This document shows positions 20,462 through 30,675 of a stretch of DNA of 64,000 bases, in pieces. Source of the stretch: Pseudomonas sp. Irchel 3E20 (GTDB taxonomy: Bacteria > Pseudomonadota > Gammaproteobacteria > Pseudomonadales > Pseudomonadaceae). The stretch covers positions 558,001-622,000 of the forward strand of contig NZ_FYEE01000001.1 of the NCBI RefSeq assembly GCF_900187645.1, written 5' to 3'. Position 1 is the stretch's first letter; every line of letters begins with the position of its first letter. The notes under the pieces were generated by a model. That model was given only the letters and a program-made list of their open reading frames with translations, searched no databases and was not told the origin of the DNA. Both the position numbers and the translations under genes were made by a program.

Positions 20462-20908
20462 GGGGCTTGACGCAGGTTTTTTCCTGGTATTCAGCGTCGG
20501 TGGACGAACCCGTTATTTCAAAACGTTACCGGTTCACACCGAACGCTGGGTAGACGGCGGATGCTCGACGCACTAAGAGTAGCCGCGCCGCGCGTTTTTG
20601 GTGCGCAGGCGATGAGCGGTCTTTTGCGGGCGGCTCGGGGGAGCGTGCAACGCCGGCAAGGTTACTGCGGGGGATAGTGCTTAATTGAAACCGCCGCCCA
20701 CCCCGATTGCCCTGAATGGTGCATCAGCGTAAAAAATGTCCGATTTTGGGGCGTGTGCTGGTAGGGGGAGCCTGCCCGGTAACCCTATTGTGCCCTGGCC
20801 CGTGAAGGCAGGTGCATTCGCAGGTATGCTGCTGGCCTGCAGCCCGATTTTCCGTGTCAAGGCCGGGAGCCGGGCAGACTTCAGATCAACTGAGCGGGAG
20901 TACGCCCA

Positions 20909-21334
20909 GTGTTTGCTTTAGATGCACGACTTGAACAAGACACCCTCGTTATCGGGGATTTCCCCCTGTCGCGGTTGCTGCTGTCCAATGATTCGACTTA
21001 CCCATGGTTCATCCTGGTGCCCCGTCGCGACCAGATCAGTGAGTTGTTCGAGCTCGACACTGGCGACCAGCAGCAGCTGTGGCTGGAAACCACAGCGTTG
21101 GCGGAGTTACTCAAGGATTTGTTCGACGCCGACAAGATGAATGTGGCGACCCTTGGCAACGTCGTCAGTCAATTGCATATGCACGTTATCGTGCGCAAGC
21201 GCGACGATGCCGCCTGGCCGGCGCCGGTTTGGGGCAAACATCCGGCCAACCCTTATAGTGCAGAACAGGCCGCGGCGATTCGTGCGCGTTTGCGCCCGGT
21301 GCTGACTGACAACTTCATCTTCGTGGAGAATTGA
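20909..21334 (+). CDS. HIT domain-containing protein
   Basis: HIT proteins are nucleotide hydrolases or transferases that use a histidine triad. The 141-residue product starts at GTG (VFALDARLEQDT) with a GGGAG ribosome-binding site. It contains the fold segment YPWFILVPRR (about residues 31-40) and the triad region QLHMHVIVRK (about residues 90-99), matching H-x-H-x-H with minor variation. It probably acts on AMP-linked dinucleotides or aminoacyl-AMP; the substrate is unknown. Three bases separate it from slyX, forming a two-gene unit closed by a shared terminator. Confidence 0.92.
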   Translation: MFALDARLEQDTLVIGDFPLSRLLLSNDSTYPWFILVPRRDQISELFELDTGDQQQLWLETTALAELLKDLFDADKMNVATLGNVVSQLHMHVIVRKRDDAAWPAPVWGKHPANPYSAEQAAAIRARLRPVLTDNFIFVEN

Positions 21335-21337
21335 GCC

Positions 21338-21544
21338 ATGAGCCTGGAAAACCGAGTGACCGAACTGGAGAGCCGCCTTGCTTTTCAGGATGACACCATC
21401 ACTGCCTTGAATGATGTGCTGGTGGCTCAGCAACGTGTGGTCGACCGTTTGCAACTGCAAATGGCCGCGCTACTCAAACGCCAGGAAGAAATGGTCGGGC
21501 AGTTCGAGACCTTCGAGCAGGACGCGCCGCCGCCTCATTATTGA
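21338..21544 (+). CDS. slyX: SlyX family protein
   Basis: The 68-residue protein is almost entirely a coiled coil ([21 protein letters not shown] to about residue 55), ending in the SlyX-typical Pro-rich tail APPPHY. Function of the family is unknown; it is common in gammaproteobacteria. A GAG ribosome-binding site precedes the ATG three bases after the HIT gene stop, and the two genes form a conserved pseudomonad pair. Confidence 0.93.
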   Translation: MSLENRVTELESRLAFQDDTITALNDVLVAQQRVVDRLQLQMAALLKRQEEMVGQFETFEQDAPPPHY

Positions 21545-21564
21545 GGGGCTGATCGCCAGGCAAT

Positions 21565-21605
21565 AAAAAACCGCGAGCAGCCTGGCTGCCTCGCGGTTTT
21601 TTTTT
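21565..21605. terminator. Bidirectional terminator between slyX and cold-shock gene
   Basis: CCGCGAGCAG (21571-21580) pairs with CTGCCTCGCGG (21586-21598, one bulge), flanked by A-run at 21565-21570 and T-run at 21597-21605. It can serve both converging genes. Confidence 0.92.
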
Positions 21606-21611
21606 AGCCGA

Positions 21612-22214
21612 TCAGCGGCGCGGCAGGGCAGCGATCACGTCTTCGGCTTGCAGGCCTTTGTCACGGTTCATCACCGAGAACTCAACACGCTGGCCTTCGA
21701 CCAGGACGCGGTGGCCTTCGCCACGAATGGCGCGAAAGTGCACGAAGATGTCATCACCGGAATCGCGGGAAATGAAGCCAAAACCCTTGGAGGTGTTGAA
21801 CCACTTCACCGTACCGGTATCGCGGTTGCTCATGTCGTAGCTTTGGGAGGCGGCGACCGGCGATGAGGTATAGAAGCTGATGCCCAAGTGCAGTAGCACC
21901 GCCAGCAAAGCGGTCAAGCCGCTGACCAGAATGGCCGGTTGACCGGCGATTACCGGTAATGGCGCGAGCAGGGTAAGGATTTGCAGGACTACGGCAAGGA
22001 CCAGCAGCGCGCTGACCAGGTTTTGCAGCTGATGGCGCGGACCTTTGTTCCAGTAAGGAATGACGGGGGCCAGGACCAGGTTGAGCAGGCCAAAGAACGC
22101 CAGGTACAGCGCATCGGGTTGTTCCAGGTAAGGGACGGCTTCGGATCGCAGACTGGGAATAAAGGACAGCAGCAAGGCTGCCGCGCCCGTTAGCAGGTGG
22201 ACGATTTTCAACAT
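21612..22214 (-). CDS. Membrane-anchored cold-shock-domain protein
   Basis: The 200-residue protein combines a hydrophobic N-terminal half with a C-terminal cold-shock domain. The hydrophobic half has about four membrane helices (roughly residues 5-20, 35-55, 65-88 and 92-113). The cold-shock domain spans about residues 130-200, with RNP1 KGFGFI and RNP2 DIFVHF, and probably binds single-stranded RNA or DNA at the membrane. An internal Met (residue 128; ATG starting at 21833) begins the cold-shock domain exactly, but it has no ribosome-binding site, so the fusion start is preferred. Such fusions occur in pseudomonads; the role is not established. Confidence 0.88.
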   Translation of the reverse strand: MLKIVHLLTGAAALLLSFIPSLRSEAVPYLEQPDALYLAFFGLLNLVLAPVIPYWNKGPRHQLQNLVSALLVLAVVLQILTLLAPLPVIAGQPAILVSGLTALLAVLLHLGISFYTSSPVAASQSYDMSNRDTGTVKWFNTSKGFGFISRDSGDDIFVHFRAIRGEGHRVLVEGQRVEFSVMNRDKGLQAEDVIAALPRR

Positions 22215-22617
22215 TTTGATTAACTCACGTTAAGACGGATCACAAGGAAGAGCGGATTGCGTACGGTTCGCTTCTGAACAGTGTGAGGCGCTGGACACGT
22301 ACGCAGATCAGCCTATGCGCGGCGCCCAGGTAGACGGGCGCAACGACACACGGTCTATTTAACAGCAAAGGCTGCACCTACTCAAATCCGGTAACAGCTC
22401 ACTTTTCCCGCGGCCCAGGGGCTGCGCCCCGATTTTTGCGGGCGAAGGCCTGATCTAGACAGGTGGGGCGGTGAATTGCGCTTGTCTGGCCCTTTGTCGG
22501 TTGCCCCTATCGCGCGTTGGAGGAGCGGGTGGCAATCAAGCCTGCAAGCCCCCAGGACTCTTGCTAGAGTGGCCTTGCACCTGCTGGATGAGTTCAATCA
22601 TTTTTTAGGGGATAAAC
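22215..22617. other. Divergent intergenic region between cold-shock and Dps genes
   Basis: About 400 bases with no plausible gene. A small GC hairpin GGGGC-TGC-GCCCC (22418-22430) is followed by GATTTTT and resembles a weak terminator. AGGGG precedes the dps start. No operator was recognised. Confidence 0.5.
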
Positions 22618-23088
22618 ATGGCTATTGATATTGGTATCAGCGAAGAAGATCGCAAATCGATAGTAGAGGGGCTCTCGCGCCTGCTGTCGGATACGTATGT
22701 ACTTTATTTGAAGACCCATAACTTTCACTGGAACGTTACCGGGCCCATGTTTCGCACGCTGCACTTGATGTTTGAGGAGCAATATAACGAACTGGCCTTG
22801 GCCGTCGACGCTATTGCCGAACGTATTCGTGCCTTGGGTTTTCCTGCGCCGGGTGCTTATTCAGTTTATGCGCGGTTGTCTTCCATAAAAGAAGAGGAGG
22901 GTGTGCCCAGCGCTGAAGATATGATAAGGCAACTTGTGCAAGGGCAAGAGGCGGTGACACGTACCGCGCGAGGTATCTTTCCTTTACTTGACAAAGTGAG
23001 TGATGAGCCTACTGCAGATCTATTAACTCAGCGTATGCAAGTACACGAAAAAACCGCATGGATGCTGCGTTCTCTACTCGATCACTGA
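22618..23088 (+). CDS. Dps-family ferritin-like DNA-protection protein
   Basis: Dps proteins form hollow 12-mers that oxidise and store iron, protecting DNA from peroxide. The 156-residue protein is a four-helix bundle. The inter-subunit ferroxidase residues can be matched: H37 (NFHWNV), H49, E53, D64 and E68 (VDAIAERI). It lacks the long Lys-rich N-terminal tail of E. coli Dps, so iron storage rather than direct DNA binding is more likely. An AGGGG ribosome-binding site lies seven bases upstream. Codons are noticeably richer in A/T than in neighbouring genes. Confidence 0.92.
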   Translation: MAIDIGISEEDRKSIVEGLSRLLSDTYVLYLKTHNFHWNVTGPMFRTLHLMFEEQYNELALAVDAIAERIRALGFPAPGAYSVYARLSSIKEEEGVPSAEDMIRQLVQGQEAVTRTARGIFPLLDKVSDEPTADLLTQRMQVHEKTAWMLRSLLDH

Positions 23089-23376
23089 TTGCGTTTTTTG
23101 GCGCGAGCGATGCCGTTAGGCAGCGCTCGCGCAAGGCTTTTCTGGGGTTGGGAGTGGCGCTGGGTTGGGCAATCCAATTCGGTGTCTTTGGTTTTAATGT
23201 GGTATCCACTTATATTTATAATATTTTAACGGGATATAAATCGCTCCCCTATTGTTGGCTTGTCCTACAGCTGTAGTCATAAAGTCGTCTGGATATAAAT
23301 ATCTGGTTAAGCTTTTATAAGTAACAGATTGTTTATTTTCTGTCGAAATAATACGCGGCAAAGGAGTGTCAAGGTA

Positions 23377-23742
23377 ATGGGGAGAGGGGTAGGTAAAGGT
23401 ATAAGGGAAATAAGCCGCTTTCAGGATGTAAAGGTTGATCCTTTTGTTCGTGAGTTTGATATGGGGTTGGCTCAACCGTTGTCTCGGTCGGTGCGATTGA
23501 ACGGCTTTGCAACTTGCCTGCGGCTTGAACAAGTTTACTGGGATATTTTGGCCGATATTGCCAAGGTCAACAGTTGTACCGTGAGTGCGTTGCTTTCCTA
23601 TGTTGATCGGGAAGTTCACCTGCGCCATGGCGGGGTAAAGAATTTCAGTGGATTGGTGCGGGTCGTGTGCGTAGTTCATAGCTTGAAAGAGGGAGGAGGC
23701 TTTCGGTTCAAGGCCGGTCAGGCTGGCAGGCTCGAGGTTTGA
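23377..23742 (+). CDS. Ribbon-helix-helix domain protein
   Basis: The ATG used here follows an AAGGAG box with a ten-base spacer; an in-frame start 48 bases earlier lacks one. The 121-residue product contains RSVRLNGFATCLRLEQVYWD and ILADIAKVNSCTVSALLSYV (about residues 37-78). This matches the RHH_4 type of ribbon-helix-helix domain: one beta strand for DNA contact followed by two helices. It probably acts as a small DNA-binding regulator or accessory factor. The 288 bases before it are AT-rich, with possible -10 sequences and nothing else. It shares low-GC character with the dps gene. Confidence 0.8.
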   Translation: MGRGVGKGIREISRFQDVKVDPFVREFDMGLAQPLSRSVRLNGFATCLRLEQVYWDILADIAKVNSCTVSALLSYVDREVHLRHGGVKNFSGLVRVVCVVHSLKEGGGFRFKAGQAGRLEV

Positions 23743-23842
23743 TCCGGATCGGCGTGTGCGAATGCGCCGGTGATAGCGTTGGGTTGAGGGGGCAGGTGCA
23801 GCAGGCGTCCCGCTGTGGGCTGCACAGGCTCGATTTAATGGA

Positions 23843-23848
23843 TATAAT
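23843..23848 (+). promoter_or_regulatory. Probable -10 element for the fmdB-aspS unit
   Basis: A perfect TATAAT 73 bases before the zinc-ribbon gene, with TGCACA (23821-23826) at a 16-base spacing as a weak -35. Confidence 0.45.
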
Positions 23849-23920
23849 CCCGCTCTTTGCTGTGTAGTCCAGGCTCTTGTGCGGGCTCGGGCTGTAGAAC
23901 GGATTTGCGAGACGTCCCCC

Positions 23921-24142
23921 ATGCCCATGTATGACTATCAATGTGCTTCCTGCGGTCATCAGTTGGAAGCCATCCAGAAGATCAGCGCCGCGCCGCTGGT
24001 CGATTGCCCGGCCTGCCAGGCCCCGCAGTTGCAAAGAATGCTATCGATGCCCGGTTTTCGCCTCAGTGGCTCGGGCTGGTACGAGACCGATTTCAAGACC
24101 GGTGCCAAGAAGAACCTGGCCGGTGGCGACAAAGCTGACTAA
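23921..24142 (+). CDS. FmdB-family zinc ribbon protein
   Basis: The 73-residue protein starts MPMYDYQCASCGHQLEAIQ and has two CxxC pairs (CASC and CPAC), forming a small zinc ribbon as in the FmdB regulatory-protein family. A short Gly/Ser-rich tail follows, including GWYETDFK. The start is the first ATG of MPMYDY; upstream in-frame codons give an atypical extension. It precedes aspS in many pseudomonads and is probably cotranscribed with it. Its biochemical role is unknown. Confidence 0.9.
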   Translation: MPMYDYQCASCGHQLEAIQKISAAPLVDCPACQAPQLQRMLSMPGFRLSGSGWYETDFKTGAKKNLAGGDKAD

Positions 24143-24250
24143 GTTGAACTCCACGCGCGAGGTCTTGCCTCATCGGGCGCCCGGTTCAGGGTGCGGCGGT
24201 AGGCGAGAGCTCCAACCGAATGTCGAATTACGAGAAGTGAAATCACCATC

Positions 24251-26026
24251 ATGATGCGCAGCCATTATTGCGGCCAACTGAACGAGAGCCTGGAAGGTCA
24301 GGAAATTACCCTTTGCGGATGGGTCCACCGTCGTCGCGACCATGGCGGGGTGATTTTCCTCGATATCCGTGATCGTGATGGTCTGGCCCAGGTGGTATTC
24401 GATCCGGACCGCGCCGAAACCTTCGCCGCTGCCGACCGTGTGCGCAGCGAGTACGTGGTCAAGGTCACCGGCAAGGTGCGCCTGCGTCCGGCCGGCGCCG
24501 GCAACGCCAACATGGCTTCGGGCATGATCGAAGTGCTGGGTTATGAACTCGAAGTGTTGAACGAAGCGGAAACCCCGCCGTTCCCGCTCAACGAGTTCTC
24601 TGATGTTGGCGAGGAAACGCGCCTGCGCTACCGCTTCATCGACCTGCGTCGCCCGGAAATGCTCGAGAAGCTGCGCCTGCGTTCGCGCATGACCACCAGC
24701 ATCCGCCGCTACCTGGACGAAAACGGCTTCCTCGACGTCGAGACGCCGATCCTTACCCGTGCCACGCCCGAGGGTGCCCGCGACTACCTGGTGCCAAGCC
24801 GCACCCACGCCGGCAGCTTCTTTGCCTTGCCGCAATCGCCACAGCTCTTCAAACAGCTGTTGATGGTCGCCGGCTTCGATCGCTACTACCAGATCGCCAA
24901 GTGCTTCCGTGACGAGGACCTGCGTGCCGACCGCCAGCCGGAATTCACCCAGATCGACATCGAAACCAGTTTCCTCGATGAAAAAGACATCATGGGCCTG
25001 ACCGAAGGCATGATCCGCAACCTGTTCAAGGAAGTGCTGGATCTGGAGTTCGGCGAGTTCCCGCACATGACCTGGGAAGAGGCCATGCGCCGCTACGGTT
25101 CCGACAAGCCTGACCTGCGTAACCCGCTGGAACTGGTGGACGTTGCCGACCAGCTCAAGGACGTCGACTTCAAAGTGTTCAGCGGCCCAGCCAACGACCC
25201 GAAAAGCCGCATTGCGGCTCTGCGCGTTCCGGGCGGGGCGAGCATGCCGCGCAGCAAGATCGACGACTACACCAAGTTCGTCGGCATCTACGGTGCCAAG
25301 GGCCTGGCGTACATCAAGGTCAACGAGCGCGCCAAAGGTGTCGAAGGCTTGCAGTCGCCTATCGTCAAGAACATCCCCGAGGCCAACCTCAATGTGATCC
25401 TCGATCGCGTTGGCGCAGTCGATGGCGATATCGTGTTCTTCGGTGCCGACAAGGCCAAGATCGTCAGCGAGGCCCTGGGTGCACTGCGGATCAAGGTCGG
25501 TAACGACCTGAACCTGCTGACCTGCGAATGGGCGCCAATGTGGGTCGTCGACTTCCCGATGTTTGAAGAGAACGACGACGGCAGCTTCACTGCGCTGCAC
25601 CACCCGTTCACTGCACCCAAGTGCACCCCGGCCGAACTGGAAGCGAATCCGGCGACCGCGTTGTCCCGTGCCTACGACATGGTGCTCAACGGCACCGAGC
25701 TGGGTGGCGGTTCGATCCGTATCCACCGTAAGGAAATGCAGCAATCGGTATTCCGCCTGCTGGGGATCAGCGAAGCGGAACAGGAAGAGAAGTTCGGCTT
25801 CCTGCTCGATGCCCTGAAGTACGGTGCTCCGCCCCACGGTGGCCTGGCCTTTGGCCTGGATCGCCTGGTGATGTTGATGACCGGTGCGCAGTCCATCCGT
25901 GAAGTGATCGCGTTCCCGAAAACCCAGAGCGCTGCGTGCGTCATGACCCAGGCCCCAGGCCTGGTGGACGCCAAGGCCCTGCGTGAACTGCACATTCGCC
26001 TGCGTGAACAGCCCAAGGCTGAGTAA
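24251..26026 (+). CDS. aspS: Aspartyl-tRNA synthetase
   Basis: AspS charges tRNA-Asp with aspartate. In pseudomonads the enzyme is usually non-discriminating and also charges tRNA-Asn for later amidation. The 591-residue product begins [16 protein letters not shown] and has an OB-fold anticodon domain (residues 1-110). The class II catalytic core shows motif 2 ([21 protein letters not shown] region, about 216-236) and motif 3 ([13 protein letters not shown]). The bacterial insertion domain lies between. Length and motifs are standard. Confidence 0.98.
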   Translation: MMRSHYCGQLNESLEGQEITLCGWVHRRRDHGGVIFLDIRDRDGLAQVVFDPDRAETFAAADRVRSEYVVKVTGKVRLRPAGAGNANMASGMIEVLGYELEVLNEAETPPFPLNEFSDVGEETRLRYRFIDLRRPEMLEKLRLRSRMTTSIRRYLDENGFLDVETPILTRATPEGARDYLVPSRTHAGSFFALPQSPQLFKQLLMVAGFDRYYQIAKCFRDEDLRADRQPEFTQIDIETSFLDEKDIMGLTEGMIRNLFKEVLDLEFGEFPHMTWEEAMRRYGSDKPDLRNPLELVDVADQLKDVDFKVFSGPANDPKSRIAALRVPGGASMPRSKIDDYTKFVGIYGAKGLAYIKVNERAKGVEGLQSPIVKNIPEANLNVILDRVGAVDGDIVFFGADKAKIVSEALGALRIKVGNDLNLLTCEWAPMWVVDFPMFEENDDGSFTALHHPFTAPKCTPAELEANPATALSRAYDMVLNGTELGGGSIRIHRKEMQQSVFRLLGISEAEQEEKFGFLLDALKYGAPPHGGLAFGLDRLVMLMTGAQSIREVIAFPKTQSAACVMTQAPGLVDAKALRELHIRLREQPKAE

Positions 26027-26077
26027 GGGCGAACGGGCGGGCTGCCTGAAGGCGCGGTAGTTTTCATGCAGTCTGCT

Positions 26078-26103
26078 AAGGCGCATCTTCGGATGCGCCT
26101 TTG
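26078..26103 (+). terminator. Intrinsic terminator after aspS
   Basis: AGGCGCATC (26079-26087), a TTCG tetraloop and GATGCGCCT (26092-26100) are followed by a short T-run. Confidence 0.8.
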
Positions 26104-26171
26104 CGTTATGCGGTTTGAATCCTGCCTGGGGCAGGGCGTGTGAGGTTGTTTAAGAATTCTGGAGTCGTGTT

Positions 26172-26918
26172 ATGGCTGGCCATTCCAAGTGGGCGAACAT
26201 CAAGCACCGCAAAGAGCGTCAGGATGCCAAGAAAGGCAAGATTTTCACCAAGTGGATCCGTGAGCTGACGGTCGCTGCCCGCCAGGGCGGCGGCGATCCG
26301 GGCTCCAACCCGCGTTTGCGCCTGGCCTTGGATAAAGCCCTGGGCGCGAACATGAGCCGCGATATCATCGACCGCGCCGTGGCGCGTGGCGCGGGGGCTG
26401 CGGACACCGACGACATGGTCGAGCTGACCTACGAAGGCTACGGCCCGGGCGGCGTGGCGGTGATGGTCGAGTGCATGACCGACAACCGCAATCGCACGGC
26501 CGCGGCGGTGCGCCACGCTTTCAGCAAGTGTGGCGGCAACCTGGGCACCGACGGTTCGGTGGCCTATCTGTTCGAGCGCAAGGGGCAGATCAACTTCGCG
26601 CCAGGCACCGACGAAGACGCGCTGATGGAAGCGGCGATGGAGGCCGATGCCGACGACGTGGTGACCAACGACGACGGTTCCATCGACGTGTTTACCTCGT
26701 TCTCCAGCTTCTATGCGGTGCGTAATGCCCTCGAGGCCGCAGGCTTCAAGGCGGCGGATGCGGAAATCGTCATGTTGCCCACCACCAGCGCCGAGCTGGA
26801 CCTGGAGGGCGCCGAAAAGGTGCTCAAGCTGATCGACATGCTGGAAGACCTGGACGACGTGCAGAACGTTTACTCCAACGCGGACATTGCTGATTCGGTG
26901 GCCGAACAGTTGGGTTGA
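26172..26918 (+). CDS. yebC: YebC/PmpR-family transcriptional regulator
   Basis: The 248-residue protein starts [20 protein letters not shown], the hallmark of the YebC family, and has its three-domain composition with an acidic C-terminal half. In P. aeruginosa the homolog PmpR represses a quorum-sensing gene, while other YebC proteins aid translation of difficult sequences. Which role applies here is unknown. It is the first gene of the yebC-ruvCAB order that is widely conserved. Confidence 0.96.
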   Translation: MAGHSKWANIKHRKERQDAKKGKIFTKWIRELTVAARQGGGDPGSNPRLRLALDKALGANMSRDIIDRAVARGAGAADTDDMVELTYEGYGPGGVAVMVECMTDNRNRTAAAVRHAFSKCGGNLGTDGSVAYLFERKGQINFAPGTDEDALMEAAMEADADDVVTNDDGSIDVFTSFSSFYAVRNALEAAGFKAADAEIVMLPTTSAELDLEGAEKVLKLIDMLEDLDDVQNVYSNADIADSVAEQLG

Positions 26919-27058
26919 TGGCTTCAAACCTTCGGGTGGCTTGCCCGCAATTGTGTGGCCTCGTTGCAACTGATCCACTGAGGCGGTTGTATCGCGTGCA
27001 AGCCTGTACCCACCGCCGGCGCTATGCTGGCTCAATTTCCCTCCGACCCGCAGGCGTT

Positions 27059-27583
27059 ATGACTCTTATTCTTGGCATCGACCCTGGCTCACGTATCACT
27101 GGCTACGGCGTGGTACGCGATACCGGCCGCGGTTGTGTCTATGTGGCATCAGGGTGCATTCGTACCGGTGCTGGCGAATTGCCCGAACGCTTACAAATCG
27201 TCTATCGCGGCGTGCGCGAGGTGATCCAGACCTACGGGCCGGTCACCATGGGCATCGAAAAGGTGTTTATGGCGCGCAACGCCGACTCTGCCTTGAAGCT
27301 GGGCCAGGCCCGGGGCGCGGCGATTGTCGCGGGGGTGGAGGAAAGCCTGGAAATTGCCGAGTACACCGCCACCCAGGTCAAGCAGGCTGTGGCCGGGACG
27401 GGCGCGGCGAACAAGGAAGTGGTGCAGATGATGGTGATGCACTTGCTCAAGCTCACCACCAAACCGCAGATCGACGCCTCCGATGCCCTGGCGATCGCCA
27501 TTTGCCATGCCCACACCCGTTCCAGCCTGTTGCCTCATGGCCTGGGAGCGGCACGTAGCCGTGGCGGTCGCTTGCGTCTCTGA
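27059..27583 (+). CDS. ruvC: Holliday junction resolvase RuvC
   Basis: RuvC is the endonuclease that cuts Holliday junctions symmetrically after RuvAB branch migration. The 174-residue protein shows the RNase H-like acidic residues in LILGIDPG (D8), MGIEKVF and QIDASDALA. The start chosen gives the normal length; upstream in-frame codons lack family similarity. It is followed by ruvA and ruvB in the usual order. Confidence 0.97.
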   Translation: MTLILGIDPGSRITGYGVVRDTGRGCVYVASGCIRTGAGELPERLQIVYRGVREVIQTYGPVTMGIEKVFMARNADSALKLGQARGAAIVAGVEESLEIAEYTATQVKQAVAGTGAANKEVVQMMVMHLLKLTTKPQIDASDALAIAICHAHTRSSLLPHGLGAARSRGGRLRL

Positions 27584-27698
27584 TAGCATCGGCGCAGTCA
27601 TTTCGGAAGTTGAGTGTTTTGGGCCTGGGTTGTCGGCCGCTTCACTCACTCCGCTACCCGCCAGCCTTTGCGCTGGCCAACGCTCAGGGATCTGAAAC

Positions 27699-28307
27699 GT
27701 GATTGGACGCTTGCGCGGCACCTTGGCTGAAAAACAGCCGCCGCACCTGATTCTGGATGTAAACGGCCTGGGGTATGAGTTGGAAGTGCCCATGACCACG
27801 CTTTATCGACTACCGTCGATCGGTGAGCCCATCACGCTGCACACCCATTTGGTGGTGCGCGAGGATGCCCAGTTGCTTTATGGCTTCATTGGCAAGCGTG
27901 ACCGCGATTTTTTCCGCGAGCTGATTCGCCTTAACGGCGTCGGCCCCAAGTTGGCCCTGGCATTGATGTCGAGCCTGGAAGTCGATGAGCTGGTGCGTTG
28001 CGTGCAGGCCCAGGACACCTCGGCGCTGACCAAGGTACCGGGCGTGGGCAAGAAAACCGCCGAGCGCCTGCTCGTGGAACTCAAGGACCGCTTCAAGGCC
28101 TGGGAGACCGTGCCGAATATGTTTGCCTTGGTGCCGAATCAGCCGGATGCGCCGATCCCCGTGGCCACCGCTGAAAATGATGCGGTTAGTGCGTTGATTT
28201 CCCTGGGCTACAAGCCGGCGGAAGCCAGCAAGGCGATTTCCGCCATCAAGGAGAAAGGTTTGAGCAGCGAAGACATGATCCGCCGTGCCCTGAAGGGAAT
28301 GATTTAA
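27699..28307 (+). CDS. ruvA: Holliday junction DNA helicase subunit RuvA
   Basis: RuvA binds the four-way junction and recruits RuvB. The 202-residue product starts at GTG ([12 protein letters not shown]) with an OB-fold domain. Helix-hairpin-helix motifs ([13 protein letters not shown] and [16 protein letters not shown]) lie at about residues 70-125, and a C-terminal domain that contacts RuvB follows a flexible linker. Its stop codon is directly followed by the GTG start of ruvB. Confidence 0.97.
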   Translation: MIGRLRGTLAEKQPPHLILDVNGLGYELEVPMTTLYRLPSIGEPITLHTHLVVREDAQLLYGFIGKRDRDFFRELIRLNGVGPKLALALMSSLEVDELVRCVQAQDTSALTKVPGVGKKTAERLLVELKDRFKAWETVPNMFALVPNQPDAPIPVATAENDAVSALISLGYKPAEASKAISAIKEKGLSSEDMIRRALKGMI

Positions 28308-29369
28308 GTGATTGAAGCTGATCGTCTGATTACCGCCAGCCCCGGCCCGCGGGACCGCGAGGAAGTCCAGGACCGGGCGATTCGCCCCGTCAGCCTGGCT
28401 GAATACATCGGCCAGCCCACGGTTCGCGAGCAAATGGAGTTGTTTATCCAGGCAGCACGCGGGCGCAATGAGTCCTTGGACCATACGCTGATCTTCGGCC
28501 CGCCAGGCCTGGGTAAGACCACCCTGGCCAATATCATTGCCCAGGAAATGGGCGTGTCGATCAAGAGCACCTCGGGCCCGGTGCTGGAACGCCCCGGTGA
28601 CCTGGCGGCGCTGCTGACCAACCTCGAGCCGCACGATGTGCTCTTCATCGACGAAATCCATCGCCTGTCACCCATCGTCGAAGAAGTGCTGTACCCGGCC
28701 ATGGAGGACTTCCAGCTCGACATCATGATCGGCGAGGGCCCGGCGGCACGCTCGATTAAGCTCGACCTGCCACCGTTCACCCTGGTGGGTGCCACCACGC
28801 GCGCGGGCATGCTCACCAACCCGCTGCGGGATCGTTTCGGCATCGTCCAGCGCCTGGAGTTCTACAGCACCGCCGACCTGGCCACCATCGTTAGTCGTTC
28901 GGCGGGCATCCTCGGTTTGCCGCTGGACCCTGAAGGCGCGTTCGAGATCGCCCGCCGTGCCCGGGGCACGCCACGGATCGCCAACCGCTTGTTGCGCCGG
29001 GTCCGTGACTTTGCCCAGGTCCGCGCCAAGGGGCATATCACCAAGGCGATTGCTGACCTGGCGCTGAACTTGTTGGATGTCGATGAGCGCGGTTTCGATC
29101 ATCAGGACCGGCGCCTGCTGCTGACCATGATCGAGAAGTTCGATGGCGGGCCGGTGGGTGTCGACAGCCTGGCCGCCGCCATCAGCGAAGAACGCCACAC
29201 CATTGAGGATGTACTGGAGCCTTACCTGATTCAGCAGGGCTACATCATGCGCACACCGCGGGGGCGGGTGGTGACCCGGCACGCTTACCTGCATTTTGGC
29301 TTAAACATTCCGTCACGTATGGGCGACAGGCCTGTGGCAGACGAGTTTTTGGACGTTGTGGGCGATTAA
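28308..29369 (+). CDS. ruvB: Holliday junction branch-migration ATPase RuvB
   Basis: RuvB is the hexameric AAA+ motor that drives branch migration. The 353-residue protein starts at GTG immediately after ruvA. Motifs are Walker A (FGPPGLGKT), Walker B ([10 protein letters not shown]), sensor 1 (LVGATTRAG) and arginine finger (LRDRFG), followed by a winged-helix DNA-binding domain ending HLHF-like AYLHFGL. It is full length. Confidence 0.98.
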   Translation: MIEADRLITASPGPRDREEVQDRAIRPVSLAEYIGQPTVREQMELFIQAARGRNESLDHTLIFGPPGLGKTTLANIIAQEMGVSIKSTSGPVLERPGDLAALLTNLEPHDVLFIDEIHRLSPIVEEVLYPAMEDFQLDIMIGEGPAARSIKLDLPPFTLVGATTRAGMLTNPLRDRFGIVQRLEFYSTADLATIVSRSAGILGLPLDPEGAFEIARRARGTPRIANRLLRRVRDFAQVRAKGHITKAIADLALNLLDVDERGFDHQDRRLLLTMIEKFDGGPVGVDSLAAAISEERHTIEDVLEPYLIQQGYIMRTPRGRVVTRHAYLHFGLNIPSRMGDRPVADEFLDVVGD

Positions 29370-29508
29370 AGGGTGTCTTGTCAGTGATTTATTTCTGCGT
29401 TGTGAGGTCTTATACGCTTCAGTGTCGGACTTTTCGCTTGAAAGGTGCGCAAGAATGGAAAAACAGTTGCCTGGCTGGATTGGCAACCTGAGGAGTAAGC
29501 ACTAGAGT

Positions 29509-29976
29509 ATGCGCGCGCAAAACGGGCTTGAGTCGTTCGCACATCGTTGTCGCGTTTATTACGAGGACACCGATGCCGGCGGCATCGTGTATTACGTTAA
29601 TTACCTAAAGTTTATGGAGCGGGCTCGAACCGAGCGGCTACGTGAGTTGGGCTTTGCCCAATCGCAGCTGGCCGGCGAGGACCTGTTGTTCGTCGTGCAT
29701 TCCAGCGAAGCGCGTTACCACGCCCCGGCGCGACTGGACGACGAGCTCCTGGTAAGTGCACAAGTAATCGAATTGAACCGGGCCAGCCTGCGCTTTTTGC
29801 AACAGGTCAGGCGAGCCACGGATAACGTGCTGCTCTGTGAAGGGCAGTTTTTGGTGGCCTGTGTGCGCGCCGATAGTTTGAAACCCCGGGCCATTCCCGA
29901 AGCTCTACGTGCGGCCTTTGCCGGCGTGAGCGGCGCGGGTAAACATTCAGAGCAGGAGATAAAGCGTGGAAGCTAA
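29509..29976 (+). CDS. ybgC: Tol-Pal system-associated acyl-CoA thioesterase YbgC
   Basis: YbgC is a hot-dog-fold thioesterase encoded at the head of tol-pal operons. It hydrolyses acyl-CoA or acyl-ACP and is linked to phospholipid metabolism at the membrane. The 155-residue protein carries the family motif [16 protein letters not shown] (about residues 17-32), with the catalytic Asp. GAGGAG lies upstream, and a GTTGCC/GGCAAC hairpin (29466-29487) precedes the ribosome-binding site. The gene overlaps tolQ by 11 bases. Confidence 0.95.
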   Translation: MRAQNGLESFAHRCRVYYEDTDAGGIVYYVNYLKFMERARTERLRELGFAQSQLAGEDLLFVVHSSEARYHAPARLDDELLVSAQVIELNRASLRFLQQVRRATDNVLLCEGQFLVACVRADSLKPRAIPEALRAAFAGVSGAGKHSEQEIKRGS

Positions 29977-30661
29977 CGTCGTCGACCATTCCTCCATGTG
30001 GAGCTTGGTCAGTAATGCCAGCATCGTTGTTCAGTTGGTAATGCTGACGCTGGTGGCCGCATCGGTCACTTCATGGGTCATGATTTTTCAGCGCAGCAAC
30101 CTGCTGCGCGCCGGTCGACGTGCCCTGGAGAGCTTTGAAGAGCGCTTTTGGTCGGGTATCGATTTGTCCAAGCTCTATCGTCAGGCGGGCAGCAATCCCG
30201 ATCCGGACTCGGGTGTGGAACAGATCTTCCGTGCCGGCTTCAAGGAATTCTCCCGCTTACGCCAGCAGCCCGGTGTAGACCCGGAAGCCGTAATGGAAGG
30301 CGTGGCCCGCGCTATGCGCGTGGCCATTTCCCGCGAGGAAGAAAAGCTCGAGCAAAGCCTGCCATTCCTGGCGACCGTGGGTTCTGTTAGCCCCTACATC
30401 GGTCTGTTCGGTACGGTCTGGGGGATCATGAACTCCTTCCGCGGTCTGGCCACCGCCCAGCAAGCGACCCTCGCCACCGTAGCACCAGGCATTGCCGAGG
30501 CCCTGATTGCCACCGCGATCGGTTTGTTCGCGGCCATTCCAGCCGTTATCGCCTACAACCGCTTTGCCGCGCGTAGCGAAACCCTGATTAGCCGCTACTA
30601 CACCTTCGCCGATGAGTTCCAGGCGATCCTGCACCGCAAAGTGCACACCAGCGAAGAATAA
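29966..30661 (+). CDS. tolQ: Tol-Pal inner-membrane proton channel subunit TolQ
   Basis: TolQ forms with TolR the proton-driven motor that energises TolA for outer-membrane constriction during division. The 231-residue protein begins at GTG ([15 protein letters not shown]) with AGGAG upstream. It has three membrane helices, at about residues 15-40, 135-160 and 170-195. The segment [17 protein letters not shown] and the ExbB/TolQ pattern [17 protein letters not shown] are diagnostic. It overlaps the ybgC end by 11 bases. Confidence 0.97.
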   Translation: MEANVVDHSSMWSLVSNASIVVQLVMLTLVAASVTSWVMIFQRSNLLRAGRRALESFEERFWSGIDLSKLYRQAGSNPDPDSGVEQIFRAGFKEFSRLRQQPGVDPEAVMEGVARAMRVAISREEEKLEQSLPFLATVGSVSPYIGLFGTVWGIMNSFRGLATAQQATLATVAPGIAEALIATAIGLFAAIPAVIAYNRFAARSETLISRYYTFADEFQAILHRKVHTSEE

Positions 30662-30675
30662 GCAGGTATTTCCCG

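Larger units (their letters stand above)
19997..20908. other. Long non-coding region between porin gene and HIT gene
   Basis: About 910 bases with no convincing protein gene. It holds the porin promoter side and a direct repeat TGTCGCAAA (20150-20158 and 20171-20179, 21 bases apart). It also holds the inverted repeat TTTGGCAC/GTGCCAAA (20231-20238 and 20255-20262). A terminator-like hairpin with a T-run lies at 20414-20461. The short open frames within it lack ribosome-binding sites and plausible composition. Confidence 0.6.

Noticed and set aside
20736..20921. Short ORF before the HIT gene
   Set aside because: No ribosome-binding site, composition not protein-like, and it runs into the HIT gene start.
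21612..21833. Separate short cold-shock gene starting at the internal ATG
   Set aside because: The ATG begins the domain neatly but lacks a ribosome-binding site, so the longer membrane fusion is preferred.
23194..23928. A 244-codon leftward frame over the ribbon-helix-helix gene
   Set aside because: No ribosome-binding site or domain, and it runs through the promoter of the zinc-ribbon gene, whereas the rightward gene has AAGGAG and a recognisable fold.
24170..26086. A 638-codon open frame antisense to aspS
   Set aside because: aspS is complete and conserved on the other strand; the antisense product has no domain.
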